Source: Oscillospiraceae bacterium (GTDB lineage Bacteria > Bacillota_A > Clostridia > Oscillospirales > Acutalibacteraceae). Taken from it: DNA of 19,034 nt. Positions 7,696 to 15,133 of this stretch are shown piece after piece; the stretch's first letter is position 1, and every line of letters starts with the position of its first letter. Location: assembly GCA_003519645.1 (NCBI GenBank), contig DOWI01000305.1, positions 2,277 to 21,310 on the forward strand. Reading direction: 5' to 3'. A program made the position numbers and the translations under genes. The notes beneath the pieces were generated by a model that worked only from the letters and a program-made list of their open reading frames with translations, had not been told where the DNA came from and searched no databases.

Positions 7696-9348
7696 TCATT
7701 TGGATTTATCGTAGTATTTTTGCAGGAGCTTCAAATAATCCGATAGTCCGTATTTCTTTAAGTTATTGATATAACCATTCCAGTCTTTATCAATGCCACC
7801 GTTAAGGATCCACCCGGAACGTTTATTATTAATATACGTTTTTATATCAGCCTGCAGATCCGAAAGTTTCTGGGTATCATCCCCAGTCATAAAAACATTT
7901 GGATAAACATACTTGTGGTGCATCTGCGGGGTATAGATGTCTTTAATCCATTTCAAACGATAAGCCGCATCATCAGGGCAGGTAACATACGTATTATAAT
8001 AATCATTTAAAACAGCCAGTGGTCCGCCAACACTCTGTGCTTCACGTACTTCCACAGGTGAGTGGCCGGCTAAATCGATGTGCTTGAGCATTGGCCCGCC
8101 AGAAGTATTTTTAGAAAGTTTAAAGATGTTAAACCGTTTGGTTTCGCCATAAGTTCCCCAGTTGTTTTGCGGAGACTGCAGCGGTGCATACATCTGGTCT
8201 AACCAGGCACACGCCAGCGGAACGTTTTTGCAAGTGGAAGTTATCACACATTTCCCGCGGGCAAACCCGCTGGTATAAGAAGCATTGCATGGTGTAATAT
8301 TCGTAGTATCAGCTTTCAAAGCCGGTAAAGGCTCCCAATCTTTCAAATTATCAACATTGGCTACATCCCAGGAGAAACATACGCCATAACGTCCTGCTTT
8401 ACCTTTAGAAACATAGGTGGCCCATTTCTGCGTAAAAGATTCTTTGTCCAAAAGTCCCTCGGTATAAAGTTTATGCAGCCAGTTGATTCCCTTCTTATAT
8501 CCGTCCTGCGTAGCAGTGCAAAGTACTTTTCCATCATCGGACACCGCAATATGACGATCCAGGTCATTATCGCCATATCCTTTGCCAAAGCCGTTGATGA
8601 TTAAAGCAGGATCCTGGTCATTAATGATGCACGACATCGGAATAATAGAACCATCAATTTTAAACTGCTTTTGTAATTCACCAGCGTGTTTCTTAAACTG
8701 AAGCAAAGTCTGTTCCAATTCATCTACAGTAGTCGGAGTTTTGAGCTTCAGATAGCTGAGCCATTTCTTATTGATAAATGCCATATTACCAACAGTTTGA
8801 ATCGCTTCTTTATTGGTACCAAGCTGTTCAATCCAAGGCAGTCCCCAAATATGACCGTCTTGATCCATACACATCTTTTTGTAAACCGGATACTTTGCAA
8901 AAACCGCTTTCAAATTCGGCATATATTTATCAATATAATCCTCTAAATGAACAATAGCACCTTGATTTGCGTATTTCAGCAAATCCGAATCGCTGAAATC
9001 GGCATTAAAGACAAAGTCCTGCAGTCCAGAACCACTGGCCATGAGAAGTTTCGCTTTATCTCCCCATTGGTCTGCTTGAATTGCTGTCCAGTTAATGTGT
9101 ACATTGCTGGCCTTTTCCAGTCTTTGAAAAATAGCGCGGTTATTGGGATTTGGTTCCGAGCCTACAGGATAAGTGGTTAAGCCTGTAAGTGTCTCCGTCT
9201 TTGCCAGTGGAAATTTCAGAGACGCAGCCGTAACATTTGATGTGGTCTTCTACTGATCTGCTGTCTGATTTCCACACCCTGACAGTGCCGTGACAGACAA
9301 GCACACAGCAAGTGTTGCAGCCACAAGCCTTTTGCATTTTTTGTACAT
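7696..9348 (-). pseudogene. Sugar ABC transporter substrate-binding lipoprotein (LplA/YtcQ-like), interrupted by one in-frame TAG
   Basis: From the ATG at 9348 (AAGGAG nine bases upstream) the frame codes a lipoprotein signal: a positive start, a hydrophobic core and the lipobox LSGC with lipidated C25. After CGNQTADQ, codon 33 is TAG (9250-9252). The same frame then continues open for another 517 residues to a TGA at 7696, making 550 codons, the normal size for this family. The downstream part is clearly a solute-binding protein, with the family's start (LTTYPVGSEPNPNNRAIFQR) and its C-terminal YINNLKKYGLSDYLKLLQKY. Only one base separates it from an intact gene, probably CAG to TAG, because it follows D-Q and precedes K. 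Either the gene is newly broken, the codon is suppressed or reassigned, or the sequence has an error. It lies 29 bases after the second permease. Confidence 0.8.
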
Positions 9349-9377
9349 AAGCCTTTACTCCTTTTCAATCAACAAAT

Positions 9378-10271
9378 TTATCCCTTAACGGAACCAATGG
9401 TGATTCCTTTCTGGAAATACTTTTGGAAAAATGGATACATCACCAGCAACGGAATACTGGATATAATAATTGTCGCATATTTCAAGAGCTCTGCCATTTG
9501 TGAGCGTTGCGCTGTACTGGCAATGTCTGCAATCATTCCGGGCTGAGGCTGATTCTGAATTAAAATGCCGCGCAGCACAAGCTGAAGCGGCTGCTTTGCC
9601 GGATCATTAATGTATATCATTGCCGAATAATAGCTGTTCCACATTCCTACGAATTGCCATAAAGCCAAGATAAATACAATTGGTTTGCATACTGGAAGCA
9701 AAATTCGGAAAAAGTATGTCAGATCACTTGCGCCATCCATTTCAGCTGCTTCACACAGTTCATGCGGAATCGATTCATAGTATGTCCGTGCAATAATCAT
9801 GTTCCACACACTAAAACACCCAGGCAAAACAATAGACCACATACTATTAATCAGCCCCAAGTTTTTAATCAGAAGATATGTTGGAATCAAGCCACCGTTG
9901 AAAAACATGGTAATTAAAAAGATAGTGTTGAAAAATTTTTTGCCGCGAAAGTCCTTCAGCGACATTGGGTAGGCCGCAAGCAGAGTGACCAGAACAGACA
10001 AAACTGTAAAGGCAACCGAATACACAATGGCGTTTTTAAAACCAATCCAGATCGAGGAATCCTCAAATACCCTTTGATATGCACTCAGCGTCAACTTGGT
10101 AGAGTCAAGAGTCAGACCATGATTTTGCAAATATGTCGGATCTGTGAAAGAGGCGAAAACGATGTAAAGAAGTGGCACCAAAATTAGCAGTGCAAAGATA
10201 CCCAAGAGTACGAAGCCCACAATCAGCAGAATTTTATCCTGTAAAGAATATTTTGAAAATTTACTTACCAT
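9378..10271 (-). CDS. Carbohydrate ABC transporter permease, LplC/YtcP type
   Basis: A protein of 297 residues with about six membrane segments, starting MVSKFSKYSLQDKILL. The ATG at 10271 has AAGGAGG five bases upstream, so the in-frame ATG further out is not used. The cytoplasmic EAA loop that contacts the ATPase is clear (YYESIPHELCEAAEMDGA, followed by FFRILLPVCKP). The C-terminus PFFQKYFQKGITIGSVKG is typical of the LplC/YtcP family, which pairs with LplB and a large lipoprotein. It begins ten bases after the stop of the LplB-like gene. The operon has no ATPase, so it presumably uses a shared MsmX-like ATPase encoded elsewhere, as is usual for this family. Confidence 0.94.
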   Translation of the reverse strand: MVSKFSKYSLQDKILLIVGFVLLGIFALLILVPLLYIVFASFTDPTYLQNHGLTLDSTKLTLSAYQRVFEDSSIWIGFKNAIVYSVAFTVLSVLVTLLAAYPMSLKDFRGKKFFNTIFLITMFFNGGLIPTYLLIKNLGLINSMWSIVLPGCFSVWNMIIARTYYESIPHELCEAAEMDGASDLTYFFRILLPVCKPIVFILALWQFVGMWNSYYSAMIYINDPAKQPLQLVLRGILIQNQPQPGMIADIASTAQRSQMAELLKYATIIISSIPLLVMYPFFQKYFQKGITIGSVKG

Positions 10272-10281
10272 GATTTCCTCC

Positions 10282-11220
10282 TTACAGCCCTTTACCATCA
10301 TTCATCTTTTTGACAATCTGATTGACAAGCACAACCAAAATAAGATTAATAATGGTATTAAACAAGCCAACAGCAGTAGAAAAGCTGTAGTCTCCATCTA
10401 ACAGGCCTTTTTTGTAGACATAAGTCGCAATGATTTCTGATGCGTTCAAATTCAAGTCTGTTTGCAGCGCATAAGCCTTTTCAAATCCGATGCTCATCAA
10501 ATTTCCGGCAGAAAGAATAAACTGAATAGCTGCCATGTCCTTAATTGCCGGCCATTCTACATAGCGGATTTGCTGAAGCAGATTTGCACCGTCCATCAAC
10601 GCCGCTTCTTTCAGCTCCGGACTAGCATTCGAAAGTGAACCAGTATAAAGAATGGATGCCCATCCTGCGCCCTGCCAAATTCCACTGGCAATATAAATGG
10701 TACGAAACGCGGATGGCATTGTCATAAAATTGATGCTGGTGCCCAATGCCTTATTTACCGGACCGTTGACCGAAAGAAAAATAAAAAGCATGCCACACAG
10801 AACAATGACTGAAATGAAATTCGGCAGATATAGGATCAACTACAATTTTTTCTGCACACCCTTTGAATTGATACGGTTAAGCAGAAGCGCTAACAAAATT
10901 GGTATGGGAAATCCCCATAATAAGCCATATACGCTTAGCTTCAAAGTGTTGAACAGGTACTGAAAAAAGTCCGGTGAGGACATAAAGCGGGAGAAGTATT
11001 TCAGTCCAACCCATTCACTTCCAAAGATTCCCTTGATCGGATTGTAGTTCTCAAATGCAATTACAACACCGCCCATCGGCAGATAGTTAAAAATAATGAC
11101 AAGCAACAGAGCAGGTAATAAAAACAGTACATAAAGTTGCCAGTGTTTTTTTACATAAGTCCATGTACTCATCGTTCTGCCTTTTGGTATCACTGCGGTC
11201 TGTTCTTCTTTGCTACCCAA
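10282..11220 (-). pseudogene. Carbohydrate ABC transporter permease, LplB type, interrupted by one in-frame TAG
   Basis: First gene of the operon. It starts at TTG 11220 with GGGAGGG seven bases upstream. The frame reads 126 residues (TWTYVKKHWQLYVLFLLPAL and later KGIFGSEWVGLKYFSRF) to SKGVQKKL, then TAG at 10840-10842. It continues LILYLPNFISVIVLCG to a TAA at 10282, 313 codons in all, normal for LplB. In this family the segment is usually [KR]kf.QTilYlPhFIS, so the TAG falls where glutamine is expected, consistent with one CAG to TAG change. The second half contains the EAA loop (PELKEAALMDGANLLQQIRY). A TTG directly follows the TAG, but it has no ribosome site and a half-permease should not work. 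The gene is functional only if the amber codon is read as an amino acid. Confidence 0.8.
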
Positions 11221-11246
11221 CAGACATCCCTCCCTGAACTTTTTAC

Positions 11247-11480
11247 TTTTACAAAATGTAAAAAAATTATTTTACATTTGCTTTGCTTTTGAGGTAATTA
11301 TATCATGCCGATTCTAAAATTCCAATAGAATATTATAGAATATTTGAAAAAAGTGTGCATTAGTTACATCAATATGTGACTTATACACAATTTGATTTTA
11401 CATTTGCATTTACTGGTTCATGGCTGTCAAGTGCTGTGTCACAATGATACTGTTACATTTGACACAATTCTCATTTTACA
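11247..11480. promoter_or_regulatory. Array of TTTTACA operator-like boxes in the divergent LacI/ABC control region
   Basis: A 17-bp inverted repeat TTTTACAAAATGTAAAA lies at 11247-11263. TTTTACATTTG follows at 11270-11280 and again exactly at 11396-11406, with TGTTACATTTG at 11451-11461 and TTTTACA at 11474-11480. The first pair lies at about +10 to +43 of the leftward promoter, and the last two overlap the rightward promoter's -35 and spacer. The likely ligand is the adjacent LacI protein, although these boxes lack the central CG usual for LacI operators. Confidence 0.6.
11297..11325 (-). promoter_or_regulatory. Promoter of the LplB-LplC-binding protein-GH32 operon
   Basis: Minus strand: TTGGAA (11320-11325), 17-base spacer, perfect TATAAT (11297-11302) preceded by TGA, an extended -10. 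The predicted start is near 11290, about 70 bases before the TTG start codon. Confidence 0.78.
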
Positions 11481-11487
11481 ATATACT
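11459..11487 (+). promoter_or_regulatory. Promoter of the LacI-family regulator gene
   Basis: TTGACA (11459-11464), 17-base spacer, TATACT (11482-11487). TTTTACA-type boxes cover both the -35 side and the spacer, which suggests autoregulation. Confidence 0.78.
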
Positions 11488-11571
11488 GTTATCAAAGTAC
11501 TGTTATCGAAATATTAAAAAGAAACAATTTTGCTCTTAATATCTTGCTATATGATGAAAGAAGGAATTTTG

Positions 11572-12600
11572 TTGGTAAGCAGAGTGACAATTCAAGATAT
11601 AGCCGATGCCCTTGGCGTTTCTCGCAACACTGTGTCGAAAGCTCTTAATAGCACCGGTGTTTTAGCAGAATCTACCAAGGAACGTGTCTTACAGAAAGCC
11701 AGAGAAATGGGATACCGCCAATTGCCCATCTCAGAAGGAACTTCACTATTCGGCAAAGGGCGAGAAATTGCGCTTTTTACGACTGTTGTTTTGGACACTT
11801 CTCACTTTGGCTCCGTCATGCTCGATTGTTTTCAAAATGAGATTGCCAAAATGGGGTATCGCTTTGCAATCTACCTTGTTCGTGAAAATGAGATAAAAAA
11901 CAAAACGCTTCCGCCTACCTTCCACAAAGAAAATATTGACGGTATTTTGTGTGTGGAACTTTTTGACCGCGAATATAGTCAGTTGATTTGTGAAATCGGG
12001 CTTCCGACTTTATTTGTAGATGCCCCCGCAAATTTGGACTCGCTGTCTTTAAAAGCAGATGTACTGCTGATGAACAGCTCTTCTAACATTTATCACTTCA
12101 TTCAGGAAATGACTCGCCGAGGGAAAACCACCTTTGGATTCATCGGGGAATATCAACACTGTCAATCGTTCTATGAACGATTCTATGCCTACAAACACGC
12201 ACTGGATGCCTTGCACTTACCCGCAAAAGATGAATTTTGTATTCTCGGAAATGACGCAGAGTTTACCTACGCCGATTACTTGCATGACCAGCTAAACAAA
12301 ATGCAAACGCTTCCTCAAGTTTTTCTCTGTGCAAATGACTTTGTGGCAATTGATTTTCTCCGAGTGTTAAAAGAAAAGGGAATCCGTGTACCGCAGGATG
12401 TATATTTGTGTGGATTTGATGATTCATCCGAATCAAGGATTTTGTCCCCGACACTCACGACAATCCACATATACAGTAAAATCATGGGATTTTCGGCAGT
12501 ACAGCTTCTTATTTCTCGAATAAAAGATCCCTCTCTAAATTATCGCGTTCTCTATACGGAAACCACACTAAAATATCGTGGGTCAACTGGTGACACTTGA
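11572..12600 (+). CDS. LacI-family transcriptional regulator of the fructoside uptake locus
   Basis: A protein of 342 residues. TTG at 11572 is chosen because AAGGA lies six bases upstream and it gives the canonical LacI start. The earlier TTG/ATG codons have no ribosome site. The N-terminal helix-turn-helix and hinge read VTIQDIADALGVSRNTVSKA followed by LNSTGVLAESTKERV. The rest is the periplasmic-binding-protein-like effector domain, with the typical late segments FLCANDFVAIDFLRVLKEKG and VYLCGFDDSSESRILSPTLT. It is divergent from the ABC/GH32 operon, and operator-like boxes lie between them, so it most likely represses that operon and itself until its sugar effector binds. The effector is not known. 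A fructose-containing oligosaccharide is the contextual guess. Confidence 0.93.
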   Translation: MVSRVTIQDIADALGVSRNTVSKALNSTGVLAESTKERVLQKAREMGYRQLPISEGTSLFGKGREIALFTTVVLDTSHFGSVMLDCFQNEIAKMGYRFAIYLVRENEIKNKTLPPTFHKENIDGILCVELFDREYSQLICEIGLPTLFVDAPANLDSLSLKADVLLMNSSSNIYHFIQEMTRRGKTTFGFIGEYQHCQSFYERFYAYKHALDALHLPAKDEFCILGNDAEFTYADYLHDQLNKMQTLPQVFLCANDFVAIDFLRVLKEKGIRVPQDVYLCGFDDSSESRILSPTLTTIHIYSKIMGFSAVQLLISRIKDPSLNYRVLYTETTLKYRGSTGDT

Positions 12601-12781
12601 TAAGGATACCGTAAAATAAAGCGCAAGCAAATCTGCAGCCGCCCCTGTTGTGCTAAAGTAAATTGTAACACCTCAGTCAATAAGGTATCATCATCTTAAA
12701 GGGAAGAAAAACAAATTTTGATTAAAACTGTCAAACTGCTGTAAGAGTGAAGTATAGTGGCAAGAAAGTTAACCCTTTATT
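12601..12781. other. Convergent intergenic gap, no clear feature
   Basis: Between the ends of the LacI and MFS genes. I see no strong hairpin with a T-tract and no open frame worth calling. Confidence 0.6.
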
Positions 12782-13990
12782 TCAGTTATTTCCATATCTT
12801 TTTTGTCTATTCATGATTCCCCTAAAAAATATGATTGCCAGCATAGCCACAAAAATCAGGCCCGAGAGGGAAAACGCATTTGAATATCCTGTAGACTGCG
12901 CAAGAGCGCCAAAAAGCAAAGGGCCCATCCCAGAACCAATATCAAGGAAATTATAGAAGGTGGCATTTGCAGCTATCCTGCGTTCAGGGCTTACTTTTTT
13001 CATGGCGCTGGCTTCCATCACGGGAAAAATCATACCGATAGAGGCTCCATAAAGCAATGCAAATATGCAAAGCATGAATAAGTTGGTTGCATGTGCAGCA
13101 GCAATACAGCTGAGGAGACCGATGATTGTCCCCGGTATCACCAGAATATTCATGCCTTTTCTGTCATATAGCTTTCCGGAAAAAATTCTAGTGGACATTT
13201 CCGCAACTGTCGTCATGATGAAATAGAGAAAGATATTTGTAATATTCATCTGCTTGGCATATAAAACAACGTAGGTGTCACAGGCACCCATTAACAACCC
13301 AAGTAAAAGGATAAAGACAGATTCAAAAATCACTTTCGGCTCAACAACATCTGACAACCAATGGGTATCTTTTGTTGGATTCTCTGCTGACTGTTCAAAA
13401 TGATCTGCTTTGATGAAACAGGTTAACAGCATCGATAATAAAACGAGCATCGCAGCCAGCAGAAATACCCATTGAAAATATGTCTGCGAAACGGCCGCCG
13501 CACCGAGACACGGCCCCAGTACGTATGCAACAGAGATGCCCAATCCAAAGAAGCCCATGCCTTCCCCCATTCTCTCATTGGATATAGTACTGGCAACCGT
13601 AGAACCGTAAAGAGTCGTTGAGGCGCCAAATCCAAGACCCTGAACCAGTCTCAAAATGAGGATCATGGCCAATCCGGCAAACAGGTAATATCCGACCATG
13701 GAACACGCAAAAACAAACATTGCAAGCAGAAGCAATACTTTTCTCCCGATTCGGGCTGATACTTTGGAGGTCAAAGTCCGCATGAACATGGAAGTTATGT
13801 AAAATACGGCTGCAACGATACCGATTTGAAAATCGCCCGCACCGTTTTGCTTTAAGTAAACCGGCAGGACAGTAAGAAGCAAACACTCAGCAAAATACAG
13901 GAGGAAATTAGCAGCCATCAAGGAGATATAGTCTTTCGACCATAATTTATCCGGCTTGCCATTTACTGCACCACTATCCGCATTTTTCAT
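12782..13990 (-). CDS. Major facilitator superfamily transporter (efflux type)
   Basis: A protein of 402 residues with about twelve hydrophobic segments, the standard MFS size. The ATG at 13990 (MKNADSGAVNGK) has AAGGA about ten bases upstream. A longer upstream reading has no ribosome site. Between helices 2 and 3 a motif-A-like sequence reads TSKVSARIGRKVLLLLAM, and a second copy in the other half reads SGKLYDRKGMNILVIPG. Glycine-rich helices such as LVQGLGFGASTTLYGSTVAS resemble the drug/sugar efflux (AraJ-like) subgroup. The substrate is unknown. It is a single-gene unit with its own promoter. An upstream promoter-plus-terminator element (14107-14224) could make it attenuation-controlled, which is common for drug-efflux genes. 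Confidence 0.9.
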   Translation of the reverse strand: MKNADSGAVNGKPDKLWSKDYISLMAANFLLYFAECLLLTVLPVYLKQNGAGDFQIGIVAAVFYITSMFMRTLTSKVSARIGRKVLLLLAMFVFACSMVGYYLFAGLAMILILRLVQGLGFGASTTLYGSTVASTISNERMGEGMGFFGLGISVAYVLGPCLGAAAVSQTYFQWVFLLAAMLVLLSMLLTCFIKADHFEQSAENPTKDTHWLSDVVEPKVIFESVFILLLGLLMGACDTYVVLYAKQMNITNIFLYFIMTTVAEMSTRIFSGKLYDRKGMNILVIPGTIIGLLSCIAAAHATNLFMLCIFALLYGASIGMIFPVMEASAMKKVSPERRIAANATFYNFLDIGSGMGPLLFGALAQSTGYSNAFSLSGLIFVAMLAIIFFRGIMNRQKRYGNN

Positions 13991-14025
13991 AATAGTCAAA
14001 TTCCTTCTTCTATTTATTACAATTA

Positions 14026-14053
14026 AGTATACCAAATATATAGGATATGTCAC
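14026..14053 (-). promoter_or_regulatory. Proximal promoter of the MFS gene
   Basis: Minus strand GTGACA (14048-14053), 16-base spacer, TATACT (14026-14031). It lies downstream of the 14107-14154 terminator, so the MFS gene can be expressed without read-through. Confidence 0.6.
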
Positions 14054-14106
14054 GTAGGTATTTTCGACAAAAACACAAGATCAGAAAAATTTTATACTCT
14101 TACAAT

Positions 14107-14154
14107 AAAAAAAAGCTGGATAAGAAGCGGGTGTACCCCACCATCTTATCCAGC
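14107..14154 (-). terminator. Strong intrinsic terminator/attenuator upstream of the MFS gene
   Basis: The 11-bp perfect stem GCTGGATAAGA/TCTTATCCAGC (14144-14154 with 14115-14125) encloses an 18-base loop that can itself fold (GGGTACACCC). It is followed on the minus strand by eight T. No minus-strand gene ends just before it. A good promoter lies only about 40 bases upstream, so it terminates a very short transcript. Confidence 0.85.
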
Positions 14155-14489
14155 ATATAATCGTATATTATATACCCTCCGATGAACATACTTATATTTT
14201 ATCATAAATAGTCTGTGATTTCAAGCATACGACGGGACATACCATCAGCAAAGACCTTATGCATTGGCGGCATCTGCCGATTGCGTTGACGGCCTGAGGG
14301 TTGCGGATCCGTGGCAGGCTGCAGAGGCACGAGTATTTTCAGTGCGGAGAAAGTAGAATTTCTGAATCTGATGAATTCTGTGCTTGAAAAGCTTTAGGGC
14401 ACGAGCAATGAGGAATATTTCCCGCCTGACCGTTCACGGACTTTAGCGAATAAATTACTCCGTATCGGTTTTTATGATATAATCATATT
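14155..14489. other. Gene-free stretch with fragmentary open frames
   Basis: About 335 bases with no gene I can name. The plus strand has a polar frame (SAEKVEFLNLMNSVLEKL, TAG, then GTSNEEYFPPDRSRTLANKL) that could be a coding relic. The overlapping minus strand has another 60-codon open stretch ending MHKVFADGMSRRMLEITDYL. Neither has a start with a ribosome site. A weak plus-strand promoter-like TTACTC-17-TATAAT ends near 14483. Confidence 0.45.
14196..14224 (-). promoter_or_regulatory. Promoter driving a short terminated transcript ahead of the MFS gene
   Basis: Minus strand TTGAAA (14219-14224), 17-base spacer, TAAAAT (14196-14201) with an upstream TGA, an extended -10. The start is predicted near 14189, giving a transcript of about 80 nt to the T-run at 14107. 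The leader contains GGAGGG (14175-14180) and an 18-codon frame MLDKMVGYTRFLSSFFLL (14156 to 14100) that runs through the terminator. Confidence 0.65.
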
Positions 14490-14536
14490 GCAAAAGAGCA
14501 TATAAGTGAGTTTGCTTCGCTTATATGCTCTTTTGC
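14490..14536. terminator. Long bidirectional terminator hairpin after the RHH gene
   Basis: Perfect 17-bp arms GCAAAAGAGCATATAAG/CTTATATGCTCTTTTGC surround a 13-base centre that extends the stem with further pairs. A-runs on one arm and T-runs on the other make it look bidirectional. On the minus strand it begins exactly where a read-through frame of the RHH gene ends (TAG at 14536-14538). Confidence 0.75.
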
Positions 14537-14592
14537 TATTCTATCCATAAATCATCATCCTGTTTCGCTTGTCCGATAAGCAAAACACCATC

Positions 14593-14769
14593 TCACACAG
14601 TCGGTTCGTTTTCTGCGTTATCCTCTTTCAGTGTTTCCAGACCACGCCGGATTAGTTCTACCGTTGCCTCAGAACGAGTTTGGAAGCGGTGTGAAAACCG
14701 GAAATTTTCAATTTTCTCAAACATATCATGATCCACAGATACTGTGTAACGTGACTTCTCAGTAGCCAT
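14593..14769 (-). CDS. Small ribbon-helix-helix (CopG/Arc-like) protein
   Basis: A protein of 58 residues starting MATEKSRYTVSVDHDMFEKI. A beta-strand segment (RYTVSV) is followed by two helices (MFEKIENFRFSHRF and RSEATVELIRRGLETLKED), the classic RHH DNA-binding fold. The wording RFQTRSEATVELIRRGLE is very close to the small antitoxin-like RHH proteins common in Clostridia. They are usually autoregulating dimers, often next to mobile elements or toxin genes, but no toxin partner is seen here. The frame stops at TGA 14593 but stays open for 19 more polar codons (ending QAKQDDDLWIE) to a TAG touching the terminator at 14490-14536. The gene may therefore once have been 77 residues long. The ribosome site is weak (GAGTG). 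It begins four bases after the orfA relic ends. Confidence 0.8.
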   Translation of the reverse strand: MATEKSRYTVSVDHDMFEKIENFRFSHRFQTRSEATVELIRRGLETLKEDNAENEPTV

Positions 14770-14792
14770 ATTATCACTCAGGTTGATTATAC

Positions 14793-14809
14793 ATCACTGC
14801 ACCAGTGAT
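14793..14809. promoter_or_regulatory. 17-bp palindrome just upstream of the RHH gene
   Basis: ATCACTGCACCAGTGAT has perfect 7-base arms around CAC and lies 24 bases before the RHH start codon. RHH proteins commonly bind such sites to repress themselves, so it is an operator candidate. Confidence 0.45.
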
Positions 14810-14832
14810 AGGTAAGATAAAAGCTGTTGATG

Positions 14833-14879
14833 GTGAACCAGTGAACCACCGCAATGGTGATGTGAGGTTCTGTGAACCA
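14833..14879. repeat. GTGAACCA short repeats (two tandem, one spaced)
   Basis: GTGAACCA occurs in tandem at 14833-14848 and again at 14872-14879, with related GTGATGTGA between. The tandem pair followed by CC also forms part of an inverted repeat (GGTGAACC...GGTTC). It is operator- or iteron-like and lies inside the non-homologous tail of the orfA relic. Confidence 0.5.
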
Positions 14880-15133
14880 GATTCCCAGAAGTCTTTCAGC
14901 CATTTGGTCAGGGCACTGTAACCCATACCGAGGTTTTCTGCACAGCCTCAGATTTCCAATACCTTGATTGTATCATGTTTTTCTGTTTGGAATTTTCTCA
15001 TTTTGGCTTGCTTTATTTTATTTTAACATCAGCGTTTCATACTTTCAGTTTACATAGTCTTATCCTCTTGTTGTGCAACTTTTATTTTTCAAACAAGACT
15101 CGGTAAAATTATGCGAAAGAGATAGAAACTGAA

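Larger units (their letters stand above)
14774..15001 (-). pseudogene. IS3-type transposase orfA remnant
   Basis: From the ATG at 15001 the frame reads MRKFQTEKHDTIKVLEI, an in-frame TGA (14948-14950), then GCAENLGMGYSALTKWLKDF. This is the N-terminal helix-turn-helix pattern of IS3-family OrfA proteins (compare LGVGYSTLTRW). After about 40 residues the similarity ends and the frame runs through the repeat-rich segment with GTGAACCA copies to a TGA at 14774. No orfB or clear terminal inverted repeats are visible. It is a truncated, non-functional insertion-sequence relic directly upstream of the RHH gene. The recognition is by motif only. Confidence 0.65.

Noticed and set aside
9250..9252. 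Programmed selenocysteine or pyrrolysine reading of the stop in the lipoprotein
   Set aside because: TAG is not a selenocysteine codon. Pyrrolysine is confined to a few methylamine-type enzymes, and no pyl genes or such enzymes are present in the window.
14315..14504. Plus-strand polar frame with an internal TAG (EKVEFLNLMNSVLEKL...) as a third amber-containing gene
   Set aside because: No start or ribosome site, no family match and a competing minus-strand frame. It cannot be counted as evidence for TAG reading.
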